A DNA stretch of 47,166 nucleotides from CAYVMP01 sp964452635 (GTDB lineage: Bacteria > Patescibacteriota > Minisyncoccia > Phycocordibacterales > DATDWN01). Location: positions 1-47,166 of the forward strand of contig CAYVMP010000003.1 in the NCBI GenBank assembly GCA_964452635.1, written 5' to 3'. Below the pieces are notes generated by a model, which saw only the letters and a program-made list of their open reading frames with translations, had not been told where the DNA came from and searched no databases. This document shows, piece after piece, positions 40,771-47,166 of this stretch (position 1 is its first letter; every line of letters starts with the position of its first letter). The position numbers and the translations under genes were made by a program.

Positions 40771-41103
40771 GTGTTTAATCGACTCAGAAATTGGTGGAAG
40801 AAAAAGCAAGAGATCAGTCATCGTAGAGATCTGATTCTCAAAGAGTTGTTTGAGGAAATGGATGTATGTATAACTCCATTCTCTCATCAATGGATGGTTC
40901 GTAACAGTTGGTCTATTGTTGTATGGGAGGCCCTGTGTAGTTACAGATATCGTTCAGAGGTGTGCAACATTCGCCTTGAACCAAGGGACTCAGGAGATAT
41001 ACTGGTATTCTGCTACGGAGGTTGGGATGCAGGCAGAACCGAGTACAGCCTAACTCAAAAAAAAGAGCTACTCGAAAAGGTACGCATCGCATGCAAGAAA
41101 TAA
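40771..41103 (+). CDS. Hypothetical protein, 110 aa (GTG start), in a tRNA-Leu-bounded cassette
   Basis: Basic helical N-terminus (FNRLRNWWKKKQEISHRRDLILKEL), then an aromatic-rich region (HQWMVRNSWSIVVWEALCSYRYR) and a C-terminal helix. No family recognised. AAGGAG lies about 9 nt before GTG. It has its own promoter and a downstream element shared with the 46766 gene. Bracketed by direct copies of the tRNA-Leu 3' end, so probably a mobile cassette passenger. Confidence 0.6.
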   Translation: MFNRLRNWWKKKQEISHRRDLILKELFEEMDVCITPFSHQWMVRNSWSIVVWEALCSYRYRSEVCNIRLEPRDSGDILVFCYGGWDAGRTEYSLTQKKELLEKVRIACKK

Positions 41104-41108
41104 CCCGC

Positions 41109-41155
41109 CCCACGGCGGCAGACAAGATCTGTCACCGGAGGAGGCGGATTTTGTT
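41109..41155 (+). terminator. Terminator of the 40771 gene, GGAGGCGG-type
   Basis: CCGCC-ccac-GGCGG stem, then GACAAGATCTGTC and CGGAGGAGGCGGATTTTG. The second half is closely related to the region at 46921-46950 after the 46766 gene. Confidence 0.65.
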
Positions 41156-41185
41156 ATGTAAAATATCTTTACTATTGTGCTAGTT

Positions 41186-41295
41186 TTTTGCGTACTCGCA
41201 AAACATGCCTCCGTCTTTCAAGTCTCCACGAAAGCCAAGCAGTTGGCTTTCTCCTCCGACACAAATGAAAAAATCCCTTTCGGGTTTTTCATTTG
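41186..41295. repeat. tRNA-Leu-linked hairpin array
   Basis: Toward the tRNA: hairpin B-like TTTTGCG-TACT-CGCAAAA (41186-41203); inverted T-arm TTCAAGTCTCC (41217-41227); hairpin C, GAAAGCCAA-gcag-TTGGCTTTC (41230-41251); inverted acceptor CTCCTCCGACAC (41251-41262); hairpin D, CACAAATGAAAAA... pairing with TTTTTCATTTGTG (41260-41297), the probable tRNA terminator. Same order as the tRNA-Ala array. Confidence 0.85.
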
Positions 41296-41377
41296 TGCCG
41301 GAGGGGAGACTTGAACTCCCATCCCTTTCGAGACACGATTTTGAGTCGTGCGTGTATACCAATTCCACCACTCCGGC
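41296..41377 (-). tRNA. tRNA-Leu (anticodon CAA)
   Basis: 82 nt class II tRNA. Acceptor GCCGGAG/CTCCGGC, anticodon arm CACGA-CTCAAAA-TCGTG, long variable arm (TCTCGAAAGGGA), T arm GGGAG-TTCAAGT-CTCCC, discriminator A, no encoded CCA. Confidence 0.95.
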
Positions 41378-41476
41378 AATAGTACAAGCATAGCGTATAT
41401 GTACAAAAAATCAAACATAATCTATGATGTTGCTACTTTACGAATAAACTGTATGATTTCTATGGAGTAAATAACA

Positions 41477-41782
41477 ATGTCTGAAGACAAATACGGAGTT
41501 GTGCCCTGTTATAGTGCATGTGGGGAGAAAAAAATCCATATGCATTTGAAAGTACCCCTTTGTCCCTTTGATGGAACAATTCGTTCAAAAACAGAAGGAG
41601 TTCACATCCTTGCATTCCTTTGTGAAATGGGATTAAACCCTGAGATTCTGGAAGTTATTCGAGAAGAAATAGCATGTAGCAATTTGCCAGAAACATGCGA
41701 GAGCGATGAAGCAACAAAAAATTTCCTTTTCCCCAACATACATGAGCTGTACAAAAAGCTCACAGGAGAAAAATTGGAGTAG
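41477..41782 (+). CDS. Hypothetical Cys-containing protein, 101 aa
   Basis: VVPCYSACGEKKIHMHLKVPLCPFDG suggests a small metal-binding N-terminus; the remainder is helical (HILAFLCEMGLNPEILEVIREEI). No family recognised. GGAG lies about 9 nt before ATG. Confidence 0.55.
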   Translation: MSEDKYGVVPCYSACGEKKIHMHLKVPLCPFDGTIRSKTEGVHILAFLCEMGLNPEILEVIREEIACSNLPETCESDEATKNFLFPNIHELYKKLTGEKLE

Positions 41783-41803
41783 ATTAAGGGTGATCAATTC
41801 CAA

Positions 41804-41831
41804 TTGACTTTTATTTAAAATGGAGTATTGT
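41804..41831 (+). promoter_or_regulatory. Promoter of the miaA-upstream RNA
   Basis: TTGACT (41804-41809), 16 bp, TATTGT (41826-41831). The expected start near 41838 coincides with the foot of the RNA's main stem (CGGAG at 41840). Confidence 0.65.
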
Positions 41832-41837
41832 GATGGC

Positions 41838-41951
41838 AACGGAGGTAAGCAGGCCAGTGGACCCTAGTTACGACCCTTTCCATTCTGCGCTAGGAATCAA
41901 CACACACTGGCCTGCTCTCCGAAAACAGTCGAACCACGTGTTCGATTTTTT
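41838..41951 (+). ncRNA. Structured RNA with terminator immediately before miaA
   Basis: CGGAG (41840-41844) and AGCAGGCCAGTG (41848-41859) pair with CACTGGCCTGCT and CTCCG (41905-41921): 17 perfect base pairs with one 3-nt bulge. The 45-nt loop contains CCTAG/CTAGG. It is followed by TCGAAC-cacgt-GTTCGA-TTTTTT (41929-41951), a textbook terminator. Promoter, fold and terminator together define an RNA of about 114 nt. It may be a free small RNA or an attenuator for miaA, 13 bp downstream. No known family (including SRP RNA) matches. The frame is also open to miaA, so an N-terminal extension of MiaA is the alternative. Confidence 0.65.
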
Positions 41952-41964
41952 CATATCAAATAAT

Positions 41965-42888
41965 ATGCAGAAAGTCTTAAAAAACACACCTAAAATAATC
42001 GTCATTCTTGGACCAACTGCAACAGGCAAAAGTGACTTAGCTGTAAAAATCGCACTGAAACATAATGGCGAAATTATTTCAGCGGATTCACGCCAAGTAT
42101 ACACGGGACTCAATATCGGTACAGGGAAAATCACTAAGAAAGAAATGTGTGGTATCCCCCATCACATGCTCGATGTCGTGTCACCACAGAAAATCTTCTC
42201 CGTTGCAGAATGGCAACTACAAACCAAAAAGAAGATTCAAAATATTCTCGAGAGAAATAAACTCCCGATTATTTGTGGTGGTACAGGTTTCTATATCCAA
42301 TCAATCGTCGACAATATCGTCCTTCCTGAGGTACCTCCAGATACAAAACTACGAGAGAAACTAAAAAACAAATCGCCAGAATATCTTTTCTCACTCCTTA
42401 AAAAAATTGATCCAGAACGTGCCGAAACAGTAGAGAAGCAGAATCCCGTACGACTCATCCGTGCGATTGAGATTGCCACAGCACTCGGACAGGTACCGAA
42501 ACTTCGTACAGCATCGGAGACACCTCACTATGACTTCCTCCAGACTGGACTTACCCTACCAGAGGACGTGCTTAGGAAAAATATTGAGAAAAGATGTCTG
42601 TCGCGAATGAAAAAAGGAATGGTAGCAGAAGCGAAGAAACTTCATGCACGCGGTCTCTCGTGGAAACGCATGCACAGTCTTGGACTTGAATACAGATATC
42701 TTTCTGAATATCTCCAAAAGAAAATATCGAAGGCAGAACTCATCGCACACATACAAACTGGTAACTGGCAATACGCCAAACGACAAATGACATGGTTCAA
42801 AAGAGATGCCCGAGTGCACTGGGTGGACGCAAGTTCCAGTAAGGCATCCAAGAAAATATTCAAAAAAGTATCACTATTTATACGATAA
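41965..42888 (+). CDS. miaA: tRNA dimethylallyltransferase
   Basis: 307 aa. P-loop IVILGPTATGKSDLAVKIA, EIISADSRQVYTGLNIGTGKI, PHHMLDVVSP, IICGGTGFYIQSI, NPVRLIRAIEIA and YAKRQMTWFKRD are diagnostic. It prenylates A37 of tRNAs reading UNN codons. ATG 41965 is favoured because the family begins right before the P-loop strand and the upstream in-frame sequence forms the RNA hairpin and terminator. The end overlaps the convergent murB by 11 bp. Confidence 0.93.
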   Translation: MQKVLKNTPKIIVILGPTATGKSDLAVKIALKHNGEIISADSRQVYTGLNIGTGKITKKEMCGIPHHMLDVVSPQKIFSVAEWQLQTKKKIQNILERNKLPIICGGTGFYIQSIVDNIVLPEVPPDTKLREKLKNKSPEYLFSLLKKIDPERAETVEKQNPVRLIRAIEIATALGQVPKLRTASETPHYDFLQTGLTLPEDVLRKNIEKRCLSRMKKGMVAEAKKLHARGLSWKRMHSLGLEYRYLSEYLQKKISKAELIAHIQTGNWQYAKRQMTWFKRDARVHWVDASSSKASKKIFKKVSLFIR

Positions 42889-43915
42889 TTTCTGGTTCGA
42901 TCTCGAGTTGAATCCCAAACATATTCCAGACAGCCATTTGTATACTTTCTGCCAGCTGTAATACATCACCGAGCGACACGGCAGTATAGTTTACAAGCAC
43001 GAGTGCATTTTTCTCATACACACCAACTCGGGTATTTGAAAAACCTTTGAATCCCGAAGTCTCGATGAGCCAACCTGCAGGAACTTTGTATGCATCGCCG
43101 ACAATAAAATACGGTGCACGAGGAAACACATCTAGCATCTTTTTTAGACACATTGCATCGACGATTGGGTTTTTAAAAAATGACCCGACATTTGAAATAA
43201 TTTTCGGGTCGGGCAACTTATCCCGACGAATTTTCTGTATTGTGTTACGTATTGCCACACCATGTGGCGCACCCGGATTTTTATTTTGATATTCTGTTAA
43301 AACCGTAGAGACAAGCGGATAGTCGGGTACATTCGCTGGCGCTTTGGACAGAGTATACACCACCGATTCAATGATATTTTTTCCTTTCAATGTAGTTTTA
43401 AAAATACTGTCACGATAGGAAAATTTGCATTGATCTCCTGAAATATTTTTGAGTTTAAACGAGACCGTGTCGTATACCCACACGCTTTCTATAACACTCG
43501 AGACTTCTGTTCCATATGCACCCACATTTTGAACGGGTGTTGCCCCACACGTGCCAGGTATAGCTGACAAAGCCTCAATCCCTGAAAGAGAATGATCAAC
43601 TGACCACTGCACGAAATCATCCCATATGTATCCAGCAGACACTCGAACAGTAACTGTTTTTTCGTTTTCGGAAACGATTGTCAAATCTTTATTTTCAATT
43701 TTTAGAACACACACATCGTGGAGTACATCGGATACAAGGATATTTGACCCACCGCCAAGTGGAAGAACCGGGATATCTTTCTCTTGTGCAAACTGCAGAG
43801 CAGAGAGCATTTCTGATTGGTTTGAAACGACAGCGAAATACCGAGCGGTACCACCAAGTCGCATCGTAGTGTACACACTGAGCTGAATGTTTTCTTGAAT
43901 GTGTAAGTTTTTCAT
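42878..43915 (-). CDS. murB: UDP-N-acetylenolpyruvoylglucosamine reductase
   Basis: 345 aa, type I-like. FAD-binding TTMRLGGTARYFAVV and LPLGGGSNILVSD, GIEALSAIPGTCGATPVQNVGAYG, SYRDSIFK, and catalytic Ser in NVGSFFKNP. It reduces the MurA product to UDP-MurNAc. Divergent from HTH-murA; its promoter lies inside the shared 30-bp palindrome, leaving a leader of about 30 nt without an SD. Confidence 0.95.
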   Translation of the reverse strand: MKNLHIQENIQLSVYTTMRLGGTARYFAVVSNQSEMLSALQFAQEKDIPVLPLGGGSNILVSDVLHDVCVLKIENKDLTIVSENEKTVTVRVSAGYIWDDFVQWSVDHSLSGIEALSAIPGTCGATPVQNVGAYGTEVSSVIESVWVYDTVSFKLKNISGDQCKFSYRDSIFKTTLKGKNIIESVVYTLSKAPANVPDYPLVSTVLTEYQNKNPGAPHGVAIRNTIQKIRRDKLPDPKIISNVGSFFKNPIVDAMCLKKMLDVFPRAPYFIVGDAYKVPAGWLIETSGFKGFSNTRVGVYEKNALVLVNYTAVSLGDVLQLAESIQMAVWNMFGIQLEIEPEIIV

Positions 43916-43949
43916 GTGAGTACTTGAACCTGTGTATTAACCCCTTGCA

Positions 43950-43979
43950 GTATAGTATATCATATATGATATACTATAC
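43950..43979. promoter_or_regulatory. 30-bp perfect palindrome (putative operator) between murB and HTH-murA
   Basis: Perfectly symmetric 30-bp sequence (left half GTATAGTATATCATA). It contains TATACT facing each gene: 43970-43975 toward murA (6 bp before ATG 43982) and 43959-43954 toward murB. A repressor bound here would block both promoters. The MurA protein itself carries an XRE-type DNA-binding domain and is the obvious candidate. Confidence 0.7.
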
Positions 43980-43981
43980 AC

Positions 43982-45493
43982 ATGAAAAGCACAGAAAAAA
44001 TAGGAACAATGATTCGGCAGATGCGTGAAGACGCAGGACTCACCCAAGAAGAATTTGCAAAACGTATGCACACATCGCAGAGCGCAATCGCCCGTATAGA
44101 GCGAGGCGACCAAAACCTTACGGCAGATATCATTTCCAAAATCAGTTCCCTTCTGGGAAAGACGTTCGTTAAAGTAGAAAACAACACGGATGATTTCAAA
44201 ATCGTTGGGGGTAGAGAGCTTTCAGGCACAATACAGACAAACACATCGAAAAATGGTGCATTGGGTTTATTTTGTGCCTCCCTTCTGAACAAACAAACTA
44301 CAACCCTCCACGGAATACCAAGAATCGAGGAAATGTATCGAATTATTGAAATATTTGAAAGCATCGGCGTAAAAGTCGAGTGGATCGAACACAACACAGT
44401 ATGTATTACTCCACCGAAAAAATTTTCTCTTGAAAAACTGAATACGGAAAGCAGTGGGAAAATACGCTCAATTCTCATGATTATTGGTTCTTTGATTCAC
44501 CACGAAAATGTATTTAAAATTCCACATGCAGGAGGATGTAAAATGGGACAACGAACAATTACTGCCCACAGATACGGACTCGAATCATTGGGGGTTACGA
44601 TAGCAACCACAGATGATTGCTATGCGATTAAAGTGAAAAAGTTACGCCCTGCTGAAATCGTATTGTTTGAGGCATCTGATACTGCAACAGAAAACCTACT
44701 GATCGCTGCCGCACGTATTCCCGGGAAAACAGTGCTTCGCTTTACCCCACCCAACTACCAAGTCCAAGAAGTATGTTTTTTCTTAGAGAAATGTGGAGTA
44801 CACATCGAAGGAATAGGTACGAGCACACTCACAATACACGGAATCTCAGAAATAAATACACCGATAGAATATTGGAACAGTGAAGACCCAACCGAATCGA
44901 TGATGTTTATCTCCGCAAGTATTGTCACCCATTCAAAATTAACCATCACCCGATGTCCAATCGATTTTCTGTCACTTGAACTCTTAAAACTCGAAAAAAT
45001 GGGTCTTCGATACACCTCGTCAAAAATATATTATGCAAAAAATGGAAGAACCCGACTCTGTGACATAACAGTGTTCCCATCAAAACTCACTGCATTGAAA
45101 GACAAAGTGCATGCATCTGCATATCCAGGAATAAACACAGACAACCTGCCTTTTTTCGTGCCCATCGCTACTGTTTCCAAAGGTACAACTCTCATTCACG
45201 ACTGGATGTGGGAAAACCGAGCAATATATTTTACTGAGCTAAACCGTCTCGGTGCCGACATAATTCTTGCTGATCCACACAGGGTATTTGTAACGGGACC
45301 AACACAGCTCAAGGCAACACAAATCGTATGCCCACCAGCACTTCGACCATCAATGATTATTCTCGTAGCAATGCTTGGTACAAAAGGAACATCGATTCTT
45401 CGCAATGTGTATGCTATCAATCGAGGATACGAGAACATAGCACAGAGACTCAACTCAATCGGTGCAAATATCTCTATGCTTAATGAATTTTAA
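43982..45493 (+). CDS. murA: XRE-type HTH domain fused to MurA (UDP-GlcNAc 1-carboxyvinyltransferase)
   Basis: 503 aa. Residues 1-60: XRE HTH (IGTMIRQMREDAGLTQEEFAKRMHTSQSAIARIERGDQNLTADIISKISSLLG). Residues about 68-503: MurA/EPSP-synthase fold with GGRELSGTIQTNTSKNGAL (Lys-Asn pair), AGGCKMGQRTITAHRYGLESLG (Cys near 186, position of the fosfomycin-target cysteine) and YPGINTDNLPFF (catalytic Asp). It therefore looks both DNA-binding and enzymatic. TATACT lies 6 bp before ATG (leaderless). murF follows 14 bp later in the same direction. Confidence 0.9.
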   Translation: MKSTEKIGTMIRQMREDAGLTQEEFAKRMHTSQSAIARIERGDQNLTADIISKISSLLGKTFVKVENNTDDFKIVGGRELSGTIQTNTSKNGALGLFCASLLNKQTTTLHGIPRIEEMYRIIEIFESIGVKVEWIEHNTVCITPPKKFSLEKLNTESSGKIRSILMIIGSLIHHENVFKIPHAGGCKMGQRTITAHRYGLESLGVTIATTDDCYAIKVKKLRPAEIVLFEASDTATENLLIAAARIPGKTVLRFTPPNYQVQEVCFFLEKCGVHIEGIGTSTLTIHGISEINTPIEYWNSEDPTESMMFISASIVTHSKLTITRCPIDFLSLELLKLEKMGLRYTSSKIYYAKNGRTRLCDITVFPSKLTALKDKVHASAYPGINTDNLPFFVPIATVSKGTTLIHDWMWENRAIYFTELNRLGADIILADPHRVFVTGPTQLKATQIVCPPALRPSMIILVAMLGTKGTSILRNVYAINRGYENIAQRLNSIGANISMLNEF

Positions 45494-45507
45494 ATAATAT
45501 ATATTAT

Positions 45508-46728
45508 ATGAATACATACAGCGATGTTCTAGAGAGGTTAGAAAAAAATGGATTCAAAGTGTCAACGGACACACGCACAGATGTCCTCGGAACTGTATAC
45601 TTTGCTCTATCCGGAGACAATTTTAATGGAAATAAATTTGTCACAGACGCTTTAGCCAAAGGTGCGTACTGCGCAATAACTGACGATCCAAAAAATATCG
45701 GTGAGAATATAGTGTGTGTAGATAACGTTCTCAAGGCACTCCAACATTGCGCACTCATATATAGACAGAAATTTTCAATACCCATGCTCTGTATCGGAGG
45801 ATCAAATGGAAAATCAACAAGCAAAGAATTAATTCGAGCTGTGTTGCAAAGAAAATACAAAGTACATGCAACTATCGGGAGCCTTAATAATCACATCGGA
45901 CTTCCCTTGTCTATTCTCTCAATGCCGAGAGATACTGAAATAGGTGTATTCGAGATTGGAGCAAACCATCCACACGAACACACATCATTGCTTAACATAC
46001 TTGAACCAACACATGTAGTTGTTACAAATAATGGGATGGATCATCTGGAGGGGTTCGGGACACCAGAAGGAAGTAGACGAGCAAACAAGGAAATATACGA
46101 CTGGGCACATATTCATACTGCGACAGCTTTTGTTAACAAAAACCACATGGATTTATTAGAGGATTCTTCTGATCTTGAACGAAATATATACTCACATAAT
46201 ACAATCGGAGCACATTCACAAAATCTCATTGGTTCGTATAATGACGAAAATATTGATCTTGCTGTTGCTGTTGGAATACACTTTGATGTATCGGAAGAAA
46301 AAGTTATCGAAGGAATCAGTTTATACGAGCCACTTTCAAAACGATCACAACTCCTCATAAAGAATGGGGTAGATTTTATTGTTGACTGTTACAATGCAAA
46401 CCCAACAAGTATGTTGCTCGCCCTTAAAAGTTTTGTTCTGTTAGAGAAAAAACCGAAAGGAGTAATTCTTGGCGATATGCTCGAACTTGGCACATATACC
46501 GATCAAGAACACATAAAAATTGTCAACTTTGTTGAGGAACAAAAATTTGATTGCATCATATATATCGGTCATCATTTCAAAAAAGCCCTCGCACAAAGCA
46601 GTATTTACACTCAGTGGTTTGCAACCTCTGAAGAAGCAAAAAACTGGTTCACCAAACAAAATTTTCAAGGGTATACTTTTCTACTTAAAGGATCTCGAGG
46701 AATTGCTGTGGAGAAAATACTGGAATGA
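45508..46728 (+). CDS. murF: UDP-N-acetylmuramoyl-tripeptide--D-alanyl-D-alanine ligase
   Basis: 406 aa. ATP loop CIGGSNGKSTSKELI (Ser in place of the usual second Thr), GSLNNHIGLPLSIL, EIGANHPHE, VVTNNGMDHLEGFG and the MurF-typical DCYNANPTSM and LGDMLELG. It adds D-Ala-D-Ala (made by Ddl) to the UDP-muramyl peptide. TAATAT lies 7 bp before ATG. Confidence 0.94.
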   Translation: MNTYSDVLERLEKNGFKVSTDTRTDVLGTVYFALSGDNFNGNKFVTDALAKGAYCAITDDPKNIGENIVCVDNVLKALQHCALIYRQKFSIPMLCIGGSNGKSTSKELIRAVLQRKYKVHATIGSLNNHIGLPLSILSMPRDTEIGVFEIGANHPHEHTSLLNILEPTHVVVTNNGMDHLEGFGTPEGSRRANKEIYDWAHIHTATAFVNKNHMDLLEDSSDLERNIYSHNTIGAHSQNLIGSYNDENIDLAVAVGIHFDVSEEKVIEGISLYEPLSKRSQLLIKNGVDFIVDCYNANPTSMLLALKSFVLLEKKPKGVILGDMLELGTYTDQEHIKIVNFVEEQKFDCIIYIGHHFKKALAQSSIYTQWFATSEEAKNWFTKQNFQGYTFLLKGSRGIAVEKILE

Positions 46729-46765
46729 TACATGGTGGTATGCTTTAATACAACAAGAGGTAAAT

Positions 46766-46906
46766 ATGACTGAGGTACAAACGCCAACGCCAAATACGAA
46801 AGAGAGTAAGCCCACCATCCCAGCAAACACCAAATCCTGCCCGGTATGTGGTTTTGTTGCTCCGGGATCCGACGGGTATTGCGAATTACATAATTGTTCA
46901 AACTAA
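46766..46906 (+). CDS. Small zinc-ribbon protein, 46 aa
   Basis: Pro/Thr-rich N-terminus, then SCPVCGFVAPGSDGYCELHNC: CxxC and C..H..C supply four ligands for one zinc. AGAGGT lies about 5 nt before ATG 46766. Its downstream region is related to that of the 40771 gene, and it lies beside tRNA-Trp as the other lies beside tRNA-Leu, suggesting a cassette-like origin. Confidence 0.55.
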   Translation: MTEVQTPTPNTKESKPTIPANTKSCPVCGFVAPGSDGYCELHNCSN

Positions 46907-46928
46907 CAACCGTCTTCTACGGACAAAG

Positions 46929-46949
46929 ATCCGAAGGAGGCGGATTTTT
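46929..46949 (+). terminator. Terminator of the 46-aa gene, GGAGGCGG-type
   Basis: ATCCG-aaggagg-CGGAT followed by TTTTG. The loop contains GGAGG. Related to 41120-41150. Confidence 0.75.
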
Positions 46950-46961
46950 GTAGATAAAGTA

Positions 46962-47095
46962 TGGGGTGGAGGGTAATCTTTTTCAATTTATTTTCGCCGT
47001 CGCTCAAATAAATTGAAAACGCAGATTGTCGACAACCGCTGGTGCGGTCGTATACCGACAATCTGTTCGATTCCTCAGCAAAAACTTCGTTTTTG
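46962..47095. repeat. tRNA-Trp-linked hairpin array
   Basis: A degenerate direct copy of the tRNA 3' end (TGGAGGgtAATC, 46966-46977); hairpin A, 14-bp perfect stem TTTTCAATTTATTT with 12-nt loop TCGCCGTCGCTC (46980-47019); hairpin B, CAGATTGTCG/CGACAATCTG (47022-47065) with inner ACCGC-tggt-GCGGT; inverted T-arm TTCGATTCCTC (47066-47076); hairpin GCAAAAAC-ttc-GTTTTTGC (47078-47096) touching the discriminator base. Confidence 0.85.
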
Positions 47096-47166
47096 CGGGA
47101 GATGGAGGAATCGAACCCCCGACAGTGCTTTTGGAGAGCGCTGTTATACCACTTAACTAATCTCCC
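47096..47166 (-). tRNA. tRNA-Trp (anticodon CCA)
   Basis: 71 nt, complete at the window edge. Acceptor GGGAGAT/ATCTCCC, D arm GTTA..TAAC, anticodon loop CTCCAAA (CCA), T arm GGGGG-TTCGATT-CCTCC, discriminator G. The anticodon stem has one C-A mismatch. No encoded CCA. Confidence 0.92.

Noticed and set aside
41833..41964. 44-residue N-terminal extension of MiaA from ATG 41833
   Set aside because: The segment forms a 17-bp hairpin and a U-tailed terminator, and MiaA proteins start near the P-loop. The frame being open is probably chance, though not excluded.
1..47166. CRISPR array or cas genes
   Set aside because: No set of regularly spaced direct repeats was seen. The repeated structures are inverted repeats with differing sequences.

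Overview
The window looks like a chromosome segment of a Patescibacteria (Candidate Phyla Radiation) bacterium, most likely of the Parcubacteria/Paceibacteria group. The reasons are compact genes, short intergenic gaps, a sparse gene set (replication, translation, cell wall and little biosynthesis), many small orphan proteins, and core genes whose -10 box lies only 5-10 bp before the start codon. UGA is an ordinary stop and tRNA-Trp has anticodon CCA, so the code is standard. A 100-N scaffold gap lies at 33739-33838; linkage across it is inferred only by the assembly.

Layout. 1-6.2 kb: MacB-type ABC ATPase (cut by the window edge) with its adaptor, L27, L9, a CtpA-type protease and small orphans. 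6.3-12.0 kb: CorA-like transporter, cysS, dnaB, recR, an orphan nucleotidyltransferase, L21. 12.1-15.5 kb: a large secreted subtilase, small genes and a structured RNA whose hairpin tip resembles a domain I loop of 23S rRNA. 15.5-23.3 kb: ychF, a nucleotidyltransferase protein, then an accessory block (pseudokinase-like, vWA-like, PurA-like and a helical 401-aa protein), followed by a RhuM-Fic pseudogene. 23.7-33.6 kb: mltG, zwf, a GT-C-like membrane protein, a NitT/TauT-type ABC pair, an acyltransferase, two tiny peptide genes and a secreted zincin. 33.8-35.6 kb: a two-gene unit split from its promoter by an IS30-family element. 35.6-47.2 kb: tRNA-Ala, ddl, rel, parB, small cassette-like genes, tRNA-Leu, miaA behind a structured RNA, murB, an HTH-MurA fusion, murF and tRNA-Trp.

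Two modes of expression coexist. Core genes mostly have a TATACT-like box 5-10 bp before ATG and no Shine-Dalgarno (SD), which implies leaderless mRNAs. Accessory genes instead have TTGACA-type promoters, strong SD sequences, sometimes GTG or TTG starts, and their own terminators.

The most unusual structures are these. (1) Arrays of perfect hairpins lie just 3' of all three tRNA genes. Each contains an inverted copy of that tRNA's own T-arm, and the Ala and Leu arrays also carry an inverted acceptor strand. A 22-nt direct repeat of the tRNA-Leu 3' end brackets a small gene next to it. (2) The kinase/vWA/PurA-like/helical gene block. (3) An XRE-type HTH domain fused to MurA, with a perfect 30-bp palindrome covering the murA and murB promoters. 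(4) The rRNA-mimic RNA and the RNA before miaA. (5) Two tiny peptide genes with related promoters.
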